A DNA stretch of 36,051 nt from Victivallaceae bacterium (GTDB taxonomy: Bacteria; Verrucomicrobiota; Lentisphaeria; Victivallales; Victivallaceae), in contig JAQULZ010000009.1 in the NCBI GenBank assembly GCA_028718375.1, forward strand, positions 1 through 36,051. The letters run 5' to 3'. Below, one piece after another: positions 26,019 through 36,051 of the stretch; within the stretch, counting starts at the first letter, position 1; the number at the start of each line of letters is the position of its first letter. The notes below the pieces were generated by a model. That model saw nothing but the letters and a program-made list of their open reading frames with translations, had not been told where the DNA came from and made no database searches. The translations under genes were made by a program, and so were the position numbers.

Positions 26019-29000
26019 ATGAAAAGGATTGTCAAAATTATTTGCGATGCAAGGCATGGAAATTGTAAATTGTTTAATTGGGAAAAGCCAACCGGTCAAG
26101 TTAAGATTTTATTTTTATTGCTGTCTATTATAATAAGCACAATAAATTGTCCTTTGGTTTTAGGAGAAAATAATCTTATAAAAAATTCGGGATTCGAGAC
26201 GGAAATGAAAAATTTGCCGTTATCTTGGCAAATAACCGGAAGATATAAAAATAAGGACTCTTATCGAGTAGATAAAAGAATCCGAAAAACCGGAAAAAAC
26301 AGTCTGAGATTGTACAATAAAACACCTGCTGCAACGGATAAACGCAGCTGGTTAAAAATCAGCCAGGTAATTAATATTGCCGGTGGAGATTATTATGAAT
26401 TTTCATTTTGGATAAAAGGAAGCGAAATTGTATCAACGGACAATAATGCTTCATATAGAGTGGCTCTTGTCTTTAGCGGGGATAAAGTTGCCAGGCATAA
26501 ACATTATACTTATAAATTACCTGCAGGAAAAGACGGTTTTGATTGGATGGAAGTTAAAGACAGTTTTTTAGTGCCCCAAGGGATAAATAAACTGGCAGTT
26601 GTTATTATGATGGATTCCAGAACTACCAGCGGCAAGGTATGGTTTGATGATTTTTCACTTGTAAATCTCAGCAGGAAAGAAAAAAAAATCATTCAAGTTT
26701 ATCCATTCAAAACGAGATTTGACGGAGAAATTGCAAGATTAAAAAAGGATATGACCAGAGAAGTTTTTTCCATTAGAGGAACTCCCGAAATAGATGGAAT
26801 TTTAAATGACCCATGTTGGGAAAAAGCGCAGAAAATAGAACTTTCTTTTATTCCGGGGAAAAGCGGCAAATATGTAAAAGAAAAAACAGTAGTATCTTTA
26901 TGTAATGATGAAAATAATTTGTATCTGGCTTTCGACTGTTATACTGCTGATCCGTCTAAAATAAAAACAAATTTCAATAAACACGATGCCCCGTTATGGT
27001 ATGACGATTGTGTGGAAATTTTCATATCCGCTCTTCATAAAAAAGTAACAGCGCATCTCATCGCGAACAATAATGGAACCAAATGGGAGGCGCTCCAGGA
27101 TGGTTTTAATGATGATACATCCTGGAATCCTGCATGGCTGGTATCCACCTCGACTGCTCCAAAGGCTTGGAAAGCAGAAATATCCATCCCTTTGTCGGAA
27201 CTGACTTCAGTTCTGGGATCGTTTGATTCCGGATGGTCTGTAAATCTTTGCCGGGAAAATAAAATAAACGGGGAAAACAGCAGTATCTGCTATTCTCCTG
27301 AATCTGTAAGTTTTTATCGTCCCGCGGCTTTTGCAAAACTGAAATTTCCGGACAAGGAAAGTGCTCTGCCCAAGGAGGACGGTTTTATAAAAAAATACGA
27401 TAGGTTGAAAACGCTAGAAGCTATACGTATAAAATCCATTCTGTCGAAGGATAAGAAAATATATAAATTCAAAAATATCTACGATTTCGGAAGCAATACA
27501 TCCCCGATCTGTGACGGATTTTTGCAGGTTACCCCGAAAACAAAATATTCTTCCTCCCTTGGCTATGGATGGATTACGGAAAAGAATATGTCAGCAGTCG
27601 ATAGAGAAGCAGACCCCAAAACAGGATCGCCCAATAAGCTGACCTGTGACTTCATAGAAAGCAAATTTAACGCTTCGTTCAGAATCAATGTACCGGATGG
27701 AGAATATATAGTGTACGTAATTTGCGGTGATACAAAACTGCCGGCGCCGACATTCGAAATATATTCAGATCATGATAAGATTGGTGATATTGCCGTGGGC
27801 GGACGTTATAATTTTCAGCCGTTTTCATTTCCGGTAACGGTTTCGAACAACAGACTTTTACTTAGTTTTACCGGTAAGTACGGATGGTTAATAAACGCCC
27901 TGGTTGTATATCCCAAGAAGGACTTTCTTCAGGCTCAAAAAGAATTGAATAACCTGGAAAGAGAAATATACCTTGGCCCGGTCAATTATATAATGAGATT
28001 CGTCAAATATGAACATAATGAAACTAATCATACCGCTGAGATTAAAAATTTATATCATACTGATTATGTGGTGTTCTCCCGTATCTATCTTGACGATGTT
28101 TTTCCCAATACTGTTCCTCTGAAAAAAGAGGTGACAAATGAACTTTACACATTTGCTTCTCCCGGCGAATATGAACCGGTTACTTTTTCTTTATTGCCTC
28201 TGAAAGATTTAAAGAATGTCAAAATAGATATAAGTGAGCTTACCGGCAGGGATGGGGAAAAAATTATAAATAAGAAAAATATTAAACTTCGCGAAGTGAA
28301 ATACGGTTATTGGAATGTCCTTCATTCTAAACCGCAGACCTACATGCTGTACCCCCGTATATTGGCAAATTATATTCCAGCAGGGATTGATAAACATAAA
28401 ACCACCCGATTTTGGATTTCAATAAAAATCCCCAAAGATTCCGCAGCGGGTGATTATTCGGGGAAAATAACCATTTGTCCTGAAAACTCTTTTAAAACTA
28501 CTTTGAAGCTGAGGTTAAAAGTTCTCCCCATTAATTTAATCGAGTTAAAAACTCCTTTTTTTAATATGTGTTACCATCTTCCGTTGAACTGCCCCCGGAG
28601 AGGCGTAGATGGATGGAAACTTATAGAAAATGATTTGACTGATATGAAGGAACATAATATGAATTCAGTATGTTTATTTATTATCAGACAAAACGCCTGG
28701 CCTGAATTTGGGCAAATTAAAAAATCACTCAATGTCGAAACGATCTTAAAATTTTTGAGATTATGCAAAAAAACCGGGTTGACAGGACCGGTTATTTTTA
28801 ATGTTTGTCCATATTTTCCATGGGATCCGCAACAATCGCCTGAAATAATGACTTTGAATCCTGAAAAATGGCATTTTGTGGTTAATGCTCTCAATGAATT
28901 GAATAAGAAAATACATACGGAGTCTCTACCTGAAATATGGTGCTATTTGGATGAGCCGTATAAACCTGAGAGAAAAGCTAATTATACTGCTGTTATTAGA

Positions 29001-29666
29001 TTTTTAAAGCAAAATTGCCCGCAAATCAAAACTTTCGTTACCACAGCCAAAAGGTTTGTTGCAGGCATTGATGTTTTATGTCCGGGACCAACGGATCTGT
29101 CCAGAGAGTTAGGATTAAATTCCAATTATATTTATGACATGAAAAAACGCGGTAACCCGGTTTGGACCTACAACGCCGCATGTTATTCATTTTCGTCGGT
29201 TTGTGACAAATTTGGAATAGGTTTTTTGACCTGGCGCTGGGGAGTAGAGGGCCAGATGACTTTTACCTATCAGTTGTACTATTATCACAAAAATCCATAC
29301 AATCCTCTTGATAATTCTGTGCCTCAATATGGCCATACTTTTCCCGGTGCAGATGAATCTGTTCCGACTATTACCTGGGAAGTGATAAGAGAAGGAATTG
29401 ATGATCTGAGATATATTAAAACTCTGGAAAAACATATTGAATCAGCCCAAAAAGCGGGTCATGAAAAATCTAAGGCGGTTATTGGGGCTAAAGAAGTTTT
29501 AAAACAGCTGAAAGCAGATGTCCCTCTGGATATCAGCAAATTCCTGATTAAGAATTCGGTTGGAGTCCCTGTTTATGATGTCATCCTTTCTGCCGAAAAA
29601 CAGAAGTTTTACCGTAAAAAAATCGCGGACGCTATAATTGAACTGAAAAAGGAAATGAGAAAATGA
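26019..29666 (+). CDS. Secreted multidomain protein: CBM-like N-terminus, CBM9-like domain, DUF4091 glycoside-hydrolase-like C-terminus
   Basis: Hydrophobic signal-like ILFLLLSIIISTINCPLVLG; NLIKNSGFETEMKNLPLSWQ (CBM4/9-like); GTPEIDGILNDPCWEKAQKIELSF...WYDDCVEIFIS (CBM9-like); TWRWGVEGQMTFTYQLYYYHKNPYNPLDN...TITWEVIREGIDDLRYIKTLEK (DUF4091). Confidence 0.87.
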   Translation: MKRIVKIICDARHGNCKLFNWEKPTGQVKILFLLLSIIISTINCPLVLGENNLIKNSGFETEMKNLPLSWQITGRYKNKDSYRVDKRIRKTGKNSLRLYNKTPAATDKRSWLKISQVINIAGGDYYEFSFWIKGSEIVSTDNNASYRVALVFSGDKVARHKHYTYKLPAGKDGFDWMEVKDSFLVPQGINKLAVVIMMDSRTTSGKVWFDDFSLVNLSRKEKKIIQVYPFKTRFDGEIARLKKDMTREVFSIRGTPEIDGILNDPCWEKAQKIELSFIPGKSGKYVKEKTVVSLCNDENNLYLAFDCYTADPSKIKTNFNKHDAPLWYDDCVEIFISALHKKVTAHLIANNNGTKWEALQDGFNDDTSWNPAWLVSTSTAPKAWKAEISIPLSELTSVLGSFDSGWSVNLCRENKINGENSSICYSPESVSFYRPAAFAKLKFPDKESALPKEDGFIKKYDRLKTLEAIRIKSILSKDKKIYKFKNIYDFGSNTSPICDGFLQVTPKTKYSSSLGYGWITEKNMSAVDREADPKTGSPNKLTCDFIESKFNASFRINVPDGEYIVYVICGDTKLPAPTFEIYSDHDKIGDIAVGGRYNFQPFSFPVTVSNNRLLLSFTGKYGWLINALVVYPKKDFLQAQKELNNLEREIYLGPVNYIMRFVKYEHNETNHTAEIKNLYHTDYVVFSRIYLDDVFPNTVPLKKEVTNELYTFASPGEYEPVTFSLLPLKDLKNVKIDISELTGRDGEKIINKKNIKLREVKYGYWNVLHSKPQTYMLYPRILANYIPAGIDKHKTTRFWISIKIPKDSAAGDYSGKITICPENSFKTTLKLRLKVLPINLIELKTPFFNMCYHLPLNCPRRGVDGWKLIENDLTDMKEHNMNSVCLFIIRQNAWPEFGQIKKSLNVETILKFLRLCKKTGLTGPVIFNVCPYFPWDPQQSPEIMTLNPEKWHFVVNALNELNKKIHTESLPEIWCYLDEPYKPERKANYTAVIRFLKQNCPQIKTFVTTAKRFVAGIDVLCPGPTDLSRELGLNSNYIYDMKKRGNPVWTYNAACYSFSSVCDKFGIGFLTWRWGVEGQMTFTYQLYYYHKNPYNPLDNSVPQYGHTFPGADESVPTITWEVIREGIDDLRYIKTLEKHIESAQKAGHEKSKAVIGAKEVLKQLKADVPLDISKFLIKNSVGVPVYDVILSAEKQKFYRKKIADAIIELKKEMRK

Positions 29667-29796
29667 GTATATAAAAATATATTTTTAACCATGCGGATGG
29701 ATAAATAATTCCCGGGGATCAGGCAAATCCATCCATTACCGTAACAACCAGGGCAATTAAAAAAAATTCTGAAATGAGAATATAAGGGAGATAAAA

Positions 29797-31248
29797 ATGA
29801 AAATAAGAAGAGGTCTTGAAGTACTGAATAAACAGGATTGTGAAAAGATTTATTCTAATGCTTTAAACATTTTGGAAGAAATCGGGGTAAGAGTCGAAGA
29901 TGTCCGGGTATTGAAGGAGATGAAACGATATGGTAATGTAAATGATAATATTATAAGATTTTCCAGGCGGAAGATTGAAAAAGTACTTGAGAACGCGAGG
30001 AACGAATATAAAAATAATATCACCTTAGTGGACATTGAAAATTACAGGAAACCAGCAAAAATAATAAAAGGCCTGGGGTACAGCACTACTCAAGCAATAG
30101 ATATAGATAACCATTTAATTCGTTCAGCGACAAAGAAGGATTTAGATGAAGCCTGTATTATCGGTGATTTTCTGGATGAAATAAAAATCGTTCCCCCCTT
30201 ATTTTTCCCGCAGGAAGGAAACCTGAAAATTTACCCGCTTGATGCTTTGAAAATACTGTTGAAACGGGTTGCGCTGGAAAAATGTCATTACTCTATTTGT
30301 GAAGAAGGACTTGCCGTTTCACTGCGTGAAATCTTCACAATAGTATATGGAAATTCAAAGCCTTTGGATGAAACAATTTCAAAACGGTTTATTCCACATC
30401 GTTTTGTAATGAGTCCGTTGCGGCTTGATGAAGAATCAATGCGGCTGGCATTGGAATATTATGATGCCGGGTTTCCTGTAGTTTTACTTTCAAGTATGGT
30501 AATGCCGGGAGCTTCAGGCCCGGTTACCCTTGCCGGGGCATATTCTCTCGGGCTTGCGGAAAAGATAGTTTGTATGTGTTTCAACGAAATATATTCAAGA
30601 GGCCGAATGCAGGTGACTCCCGGAAATGGCGGTTATACTTTTATTGATCAGCGCAATGGCACTAACTGTTATTCCGGTCCTGATTCCCTTTTATCCATGA
30701 TAGCAAATGCCGAAATCAATAATTATCTTGATTTTCCGGTAATGCAAGTAGGAAGTAATAAAACTGATTTTTGTATACCGAATTTTCAAGCCGGGGCAGA
30801 AAAAATGATGCATACTCTTGCCTATGTTTTTACCGGCATTTCCGTATATTCCCAGGTAGGAACACTTGGTCCCGGGAATCTTACGGGAAGTCTGGAGCAG
30901 ATATTTATGGATTTGGAAATGGTAAATATGATCAATTTCTTCCTTGAAGGACTTAATGTAAATGAGGAAACCCTGGCATTCAATATTATAAAGGAAGTCG
31001 GGATAGGAGGAGATTATATGGCAACGGAACATACGGTTGAACATTTTAAAAACTCACTGTGGTTGCCAGACATTTTTCGCAGAATAAATCCAATCGCCTG
31101 TGAATACGGCAAAAAGGACCTGGTCATTGAAAGCGCCAGGGAAAAAGTAAAAAAAGTTTTAAGTTCACATGATCCTTGCTACCTTTCAAAAGAGCAGGAA
31201 AATGAAATTTCAAATGTCATTAAAAGAGCAGAATCAATTTTTGCATAA
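29797..31248 (+). CDS. Trimethylamine methyltransferase (MttB) family protein, apparently non-pyrrolysine
   Basis: MKIRRGLEVLNKQDCEKIYSNALNILEEIGVRVEDVRVLKEM...MVMPGASGPVTLAGAYSLGLAEKIVC...MQVTPGNGGYTFI...FNIIKEVGIGGDYMATEHTVEHF; full-length without an internal UAG. Confidence 0.9.
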   Translation: MKIRRGLEVLNKQDCEKIYSNALNILEEIGVRVEDVRVLKEMKRYGNVNDNIIRFSRRKIEKVLENARNEYKNNITLVDIENYRKPAKIIKGLGYSTTQAIDIDNHLIRSATKKDLDEACIIGDFLDEIKIVPPLFFPQEGNLKIYPLDALKILLKRVALEKCHYSICEEGLAVSLREIFTIVYGNSKPLDETISKRFIPHRFVMSPLRLDEESMRLALEYYDAGFPVVLLSSMVMPGASGPVTLAGAYSLGLAEKIVCMCFNEIYSRGRMQVTPGNGGYTFIDQRNGTNCYSGPDSLLSMIANAEINNYLDFPVMQVGSNKTDFCIPNFQAGAEKMMHTLAYVFTGISVYSQVGTLGPGNLTGSLEQIFMDLEMVNMINFFLEGLNVNEETLAFNIIKEVGIGGDYMATEHTVEHFKNSLWLPDIFRRINPIACEYGKKDLVIESAREKVKKVLSSHDPCYLSKEQENEISNVIKRAESIFA

Positions 31249-31268
31249 AAATAAGTGACATTTTAAAA

Positions 31269-32084
31269 ATGAACAGGAAATGGACATACCGGCTCAGCAT
31301 TGATGATAATATATTATTCTTAATGGACATTGCCCAAAATAATTATGAAACATTATTTGCGCAGCCCTATTTGAACTTTTGGCAAAAAATGCATGAGCAA
31401 TATGGTCTGAAAGTTCAATTTAATATTCATGGCCGCGGGAAAGATTTTTCCATTGAAGAAATACCCGATAAGTATAAAATGGAATGGAAAGAAAATTCTG
31501 ACTGGCTTAAACTTGCCTTTCATCAGTTTGAAGAACCTGACAGTCCCTTTTGTTACCGGGATTCATCCTCCGCAAAGGCCGAAAATGATTATTTATTTGT
31601 GAAAAAAGGAATTGAAAGATTTGCCGGTATAGAAAATCATTCTCCCTTCACCACTATTCATCATGCCAGCGGCGGCAAACAAATTTGCAGAACCTGGCGG
31701 GAATGTGGAATCCGCGGATTGGGAGGGGGAACCTGGATCGGAGCCGGCGGCAATCGGGAAAAAGGATATTATCTGAATGATGACCAGATAGAGGAAATTG
31801 CAGCCCGCGGTTTTTGCAAGGATGAGGAGACCGGGTTATATTTTTTCTGTTTTGATGTCGTTCTTCACCGAAAAGGCCTTTCTCCTGAAGACTTGGTAAA
31901 AGTAATTAAAAATGTACTGAATGCTCCCAGCCACTGGCCGCACCTGGAGATAACATTCGAAGAGTGGGCTTTTGAACCTTCCTCAACCGGGTATGTTCCT
32001 GACGCAAAAGAAAGAGTGGAAGCAATTCTCAAGTTTTTTAAGCAGCAGCAGATCCGCCCAGTTTTTATGGAGGAAATATTATGA
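31269..32084 (+). CDS. Polysaccharide-deacetylase-like (NodB-fold) hypothetical protein
   Basis: WTYRLSIDDNILFLMDIAQNNYETLFAQPYLNFWQKMHEQYGLKVQFNIHGRGKDFSIEEIPDKYKMEWKENSDWLKLAFHQFEE: metal-site-like DD and FH positions. Confidence 0.65.
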   Translation: MNRKWTYRLSIDDNILFLMDIAQNNYETLFAQPYLNFWQKMHEQYGLKVQFNIHGRGKDFSIEEIPDKYKMEWKENSDWLKLAFHQFEEPDSPFCYRDSSSAKAENDYLFVKKGIERFAGIENHSPFTTIHHASGGKQICRTWRECGIRGLGGGTWIGAGGNREKGYYLNDDQIEEIAARGFCKDEETGLYFFCFDVVLHRKGLSPEDLVKVIKNVLNAPSHWPHLEITFEEWAFEPSSTGYVPDAKERVEAILKFFKQQQIRPVFMEEIL

Positions 32085-33139
32085 TCACGGAACTGGGCAC
32101 AGTAAAACTTAAAACCGGCGAGAATCTGTCAGTAAAATGCGTTGAACCACCGGAAGCGGTATATAATGAAAAATTAAGGCGGTTTCTGGAACACAAAGGT
32201 GATTCCTCCATGAGGGACATCTGTGAAAGGCTTAATGGAAACTATACGGAATTTTGTATCGATAAATATTTTACAGGTGAAATAGCGGGAAATATTGCCG
32301 CCCAAATGTGGTATGGCATTTCCTTAAAAACGGGGATGGGTAATTTCGGACATGTCTATACCGAACCGGAACACAGAAAGAAGGGTATAGTCAATGAATT
32401 AATGGGATTTCTCATCGAGGACTTTCAAAACAGCCCCGGGAAAGCATTGTTCTGCGGAACCGGTTCGCCATGGATCGCTGATATTTATAGAAAATACGGG
32501 TTTCAACTGATAAAACAGGGGGCCGACTATGGTCCGATGGTTTTAACCAAACAGAATTACGCCGAAAATTTCAATGAATTAGAAAAAAAATACTTTGCCC
32601 CTGATTTAAGTTTTACCGTCAGGATTGCCGATCCCGGAGACCAATTTGACTGCGATAAAGTTCTCGGCTATTCAAAGGGAATAAGAGAACTTGCGTCTCC
32701 CAGAATTTTTCTATCTGCCCAGATCCCAACTTTTATGGAGGCGATGTTCAGGGTAAAAGATAAAAAAGGACTGGTAACCGTCGCTGAGACCAGCATCGGA
32801 AGTATTGTCGGCTGGAGCTTTGTTTTAAACCTGGGGTCTCCGGATGAGCAGGAGGCGAAAGTGTTTGATTTCATGATCCATCCTAATTATTCAAAGCAGG
32901 CAGAGCAGTTTATCAAACAGTCTACTCAGCTGGCAATTGATAGGGGAATTACTAAAATATATTCTTATGTCTGTTCAAATGAAAGCAAAAAGATCAAAAA
33001 TTTATTGGGTGCGGGGTTTATAGAGGTTGCCCGCATACATAATTACTGTATGCGGGGTAATAAGAATTGCGACTTGCTGATTTTTTCTGCTGATTCGGGG
33101 AATTATAATTGTAAAAAGATGAAAGTCGCTGAAATTTAG
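32081..33139 (+). CDS. GNAT family N-acetyltransferase (possibly tandem GNAT)
   Basis: GNFGHVYTEPEHRKKGIVNELMGFLIEDF...LFCGTGSPWIADIYRKYGFQLIKQG; second half DFMIHPNYSKQAEQFIKQSTQLAIDRGITKIYSYV; ATGA overlap with upstream gene. Confidence 0.85.
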   Translation: MITELGTVKLKTGENLSVKCVEPPEAVYNEKLRRFLEHKGDSSMRDICERLNGNYTEFCIDKYFTGEIAGNIAAQMWYGISLKTGMGNFGHVYTEPEHRKKGIVNELMGFLIEDFQNSPGKALFCGTGSPWIADIYRKYGFQLIKQGADYGPMVLTKQNYAENFNELEKKYFAPDLSFTVRIADPGDQFDCDKVLGYSKGIRELASPRIFLSAQIPTFMEAMFRVKDKKGLVTVAETSIGSIVGWSFVLNLGSPDEQEAKVFDFMIHPNYSKQAEQFIKQSTQLAIDRGITKIYSYVCSNESKKIKNLLGAGFIEVARIHNYCMRGNKNCDLLIFSADSGNYNCKKMKVAEI

Positions 33140-33283
33140 CGAGGAATAATATATGTCCCGGCGAAATATTTTACCCTCTCCAGCAAGTCAAATGAAAATG
33201 ATCGAATACGATTTTTTATTCGTTGTTGGTATATAACCAGGAATTTTTCACAAATTTTTAAAATGAATTGAGAAGAGAAAAAA

Positions 33284-35272
33284 ATGAAGACTGCAAAATT
33301 TGAAAGCCGTTTGAAAAAAGATGAAAATTTATTACCCGATTGGACTGCGCCGGAAAATTTGCGGTGGGCCTGGTGGGGGTGGGAGCCGTTAATGCACCGT
33401 TGTCGCGCCGGGGGGCACAAAATTGCCTACTTAGGGAATTCACAGTGGGCAAAACAATGGCATGACAGAATTTTTTCAGAAGCAACTGTACGGCAAATGA
33501 AGAAACTTGGAATCAATTTTGCCGTAACGCATTTTTTTAAGGGCATGGGATTGGAATCAGAAAAAGCGGAGATGCTTCAGACGAAACAATTTGTCGAGCT
33601 CTGTCACAAGCATGGGATCAAGGTGGCAGGGTACACCCAATTCGGCTCGTTATATTATGAGCTTTTCCTGAAAGAACAACCGAATGCTGCAGCGTGGATA
33701 ACCCGGCAAAGAAACGGTGATTTCATAAACTACGCGGGTAATGTATATTATCGCTGGAAACCCTGTGTGAATAGCCGTGAATTTAAAAATTATCTGAAAC
33801 AAGTTATTACTTACGGTGCGGAGGAAATAGGTTTAGATGCTTTTCATTTTGACAATGCTGATGCAAAACCATGTTATTGTGAAAACTGCCGGGGGCTTTT
33901 TCGGGACTATCTGAAGAAAAAAATAAATGATGAAAGGCGTCTTGGATTCCTTGACTTTAACCATATAGAACTGCCCCTTTATGATGAAAACTGCGCTCGT
34001 ATTGATGATCCGCTTTATCAGGAATGGATTTGTTTTCGTGTCGAATCCTTGACAAATGCCTGGCGTGAATTGTATTTGCACATAAAAAAGATAAATCCCG
34101 ACTTGGGTATGATTACCAATCCGAGTTTCCCGCGGGCTTTCGGCTGGGCAAATGACCGAAGTTTTCATCCGCGTGCCGCAGGAAAATATACAGACATGAT
34201 GTGGGCCGAAAACAGTAATTTCCCCACGGTTGCGGGAGATAAACACATAAGCCAAATTCGCGCATATAAAATCGGCAGAGCCTGTGGATATCGGGTCATT
34301 TCAACCTCCTGGAAGCATCATGACAGAAATGGTGATTTGCGTTGTCCAATAAGTGGGCGCGAAGTCCAATTATGCCTGGCTGAGGATGCTGCATTTGGTG
34401 GAACGATCGGAACAACTTGGGCTCTCCGTACCACAATAGGAAAGAAAATAGTTATAGATAATCAAGAATTGGCAGATTCCTTTGAAACGTATATCAAGTT
34501 CTTAGATCGAAATCGCGATTTATATACAAAAGCTGAGACCGATTCAAAAGTAGCTATTCTGCATTCATTTGAATCATTTGCTTATCGTACGTCAGAATCT
34601 TCTGCATTATTTACCGGCATGGAACAAATTCTTATTTCCGGCAGCATTCCGTATGAGGTAATATTCGAGGAAGATATTATTAAAGTTAAGCAATACCGGC
34701 TTTTGATAGTTGCCGGACAGGAATGTCTTTCCGATAAAACAATTCAGGCAATTCAGAGATTTGTCCGTGCCGGAGGAAAGGTTTTTGTCATTGGAGAAAG
34801 TGGGGCATGTGATGAAAAAGGGCTGACACGCGAAATAAATCCTCTGGCTGCCGTTGAAGATGGGGAAAATGTAGTCTCTGAAAGGAATGCAAATTCGAAT
34901 ATATTCGTAAAAGATGCGGTACAACATGCCCTTAAGCTTTCCCCGGGAGCCATGAAGGTACTTCGCAAGATTCGAAAAATGCTGAAAGCTGAGGATATTC
35001 CATTCTCCGTTTTGGCGCCACCGGGAGTCTTTGTTAACTGGACAAAATTACCAGACCACCGGAATGTCTTGCATCTTATTAATTATGACAATGAAAAAGC
35101 CGCAGTAAAAGTTTCCCTTTCTTTTATACCTGAAATTTGTGTTGGGCGGAAATATTCATTTCTTATGCCGGAAAAAGAATTGATGGCAAGTGGAAAATTG
35201 CCGGTTAAGTTAGAAATTAATGGGTTGACCACCTATGGCGTGGTAGTAATAGAATCTGAATATTACGCTTAA
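33284..35272 (+). CDS. Glycoside hydrolase-like TIM-barrel protein with beta-galactosidase-trimerisation-like C-terminus
   Basis: MKKLGINFAVTHFFKGMGLESEKAEMLQTKQFVELCHKHGIKVAGYTQFGSLYYE...GAEEIGLDAFHFDNADAKPCYCENCRGLFRDYL; later VAILHSFESFAYRTSESSALFTGMEQILISGSIPYEVIFEEDI. Confidence 0.75.
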   Translation: MKTAKFESRLKKDENLLPDWTAPENLRWAWWGWEPLMHRCRAGGHKIAYLGNSQWAKQWHDRIFSEATVRQMKKLGINFAVTHFFKGMGLESEKAEMLQTKQFVELCHKHGIKVAGYTQFGSLYYELFLKEQPNAAAWITRQRNGDFINYAGNVYYRWKPCVNSREFKNYLKQVITYGAEEIGLDAFHFDNADAKPCYCENCRGLFRDYLKKKINDERRLGFLDFNHIELPLYDENCARIDDPLYQEWICFRVESLTNAWRELYLHIKKINPDLGMITNPSFPRAFGWANDRSFHPRAAGKYTDMMWAENSNFPTVAGDKHISQIRAYKIGRACGYRVISTSWKHHDRNGDLRCPISGREVQLCLAEDAAFGGTIGTTWALRTTIGKKIVIDNQELADSFETYIKFLDRNRDLYTKAETDSKVAILHSFESFAYRTSESSALFTGMEQILISGSIPYEVIFEEDIIKVKQYRLLIVAGQECLSDKTIQAIQRFVRAGGKVFVIGESGACDEKGLTREINPLAAVEDGENVVSERNANSNIFVKDAVQHALKLSPGAMKVLRKIRKMLKAEDIPFSVLAPPGVFVNWTKLPDHRNVLHLINYDNEKAAVKVSLSFIPEICVGRKYSFLMPEKELMASGKLPVKLEINGLTTYGVVVIESEYYA

Positions 35273-35296
35273 TAAAAAAGAAACGGGAATATCAGC

Positions 35297-35928
35297 ATGA
35301 AGGTTATTGCTCATAAATTAAGGGAAATTAAAAAACCGGTAGATAAACCGCTTTCGACTTTGGGGTACCATGACTTTACATCAAATGAGGATTGGCGGCG
35401 AAATTTAATCTCCTTTACCTCTCTCCTTTACCATTCTGTAAGGAGAACTATCGTTTGTGGACTTACTGCTTTTGATACGGACCTCATGTATGAATTTGAC
35501 TTGCAACGTAAAACGTTTCAATGTTTGGGGTACCCAAAAGTCAGCGAAAAATTCGAGATAAAAATCCATCGTTCTTTGCACCTGCTAAAAGATGGGCGGG
35601 TTGTTGGGGCTACTGCATGTCTACATCGCGAAGACCAACGTAAAGAGGGGACCGGAGGTCGGATTTTTATCTATGATCCGAAAGATAAAATATATGACTT
35701 TCTTGGTATCCCGGTCCCGTATGATTATATTCAAACCATCACTGTAGACGAAATGCGCGGCTTAATTTATGGCTTTACCTATCCGGTATTCAATTTTTTT
35801 GTCTTCGACATGGTAGCCCGCAAAAACCGACGGGTCGATTATATGGGAAGCATCCCTCATATTGTCGCTCTTGACGACAACGGCTGCTACTGGGCTACTT
35901 GGAATAATCGAACCCACTACTTATTTAA
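35297..35928 (+). pseudogene. Beta-propeller-like gene, apparently truncated by an IS insertion (open frame runs on to 35989 inside the IS)
   Basis: Repeating YEFDLQRKTFQCLGYPKV / IFIYDPKDKIYDFLGIPVPYDYIQTITVDEMRGLIYGFTYP / FFVFDMVARKNRRVDYMG propeller-blade pattern stops mid-blade at ATWNNRTHYLFK where an IS-like end begins. Confidence 0.6.
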
Positions 35929-36051
35929 GAGCTTATCAACTAATAATTCTATAGTTTTGGATAGATTGCCATTATCTTATTCATGGTAATCATCGTAGCG
36001 GCCAAATAGAGAAACCCGTTGTATGCACAGGCCGTTTTCTCGTAACGAACA
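35929..36051 (-). mobile_element. End of an IS5-like insertion sequence (partial)
   Basis: Candidate terminal sequence gagcttatcaac at 35929 followed by a transposase C-terminus on the minus strand. Confidence 0.6.
35949..36051 (-). CDS. IS5-like transposase C-terminus (partial, 5' part outside window)
   Basis: Manual minus-strand translation: VRYEKTACAYNGFLYLAATMITMNKIMAIYPKL*; RYEKTA..(Y/F).GFL.LA..MI pattern is typical of IS5-type transposase C-termini. Confidence 0.72.
   Translation of the reverse strand, partial: VRYEKTACAYNGFLYLAATMITMNKIMAIYPKL

Overview
This window looks like Lentisphaerae (Victivallales-like) DNA; that host guess rests on gene style only (H-X9-DG pseudopilin, DUF4091 and glycosidase-rich locus). 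It falls into two halves. (1) About 1-19.2 kb is mostly minus-strand and looks like the early/replication arm of a (pro)phage. It has a ParB-N/DPPY methyltransferase fusion (runs off the left edge), a GntR/LacI-type regulator, a plus-strand VapBC pair and an orphan BrnA-like antitoxin, a Prim-Pol/DUF3987-like protein, a PD-(D/E)XK-like small protein, a second ParB-N/Dam fusion, a DEAD-box helicase, RusA, DUF669, a 48-aa ORF resembling the glycyl-radical tail of anaerobic ribonucleotide reductase, a Sak4-like ATPase, a third ParB-like protein, a PDDEXK exonuclease, a sigma-like factor, and a terminator-bounded four-gene minus-strand operon of unknown function. No integrase, capsid, portal or terminase gene is visible. 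(2) About 19.7-36 kb is plus-strand and looks like a host carbohydrate-catabolic locus: GntR/LacI regulator, PHP hydrolase, large glycosidase, pseudopilin, CBM9-like/DUF4091 protein, MttB-family methyltransferase, deacetylase-like protein, GNAT, another glycosidase-like protein, and a beta-propeller-like gene apparently interrupted by an IS5-like element at the right edge. The items most worth following up are the unknown four-gene operon (15.4-19.1 kb), the stand-alone glycyl-radical-like tail ORF (11701-11847), the regularly spaced five-hairpin array (1008-1204) and the AT-rich iteron-like tract (4730-4884). All family names come from reading motifs; no database search was run.
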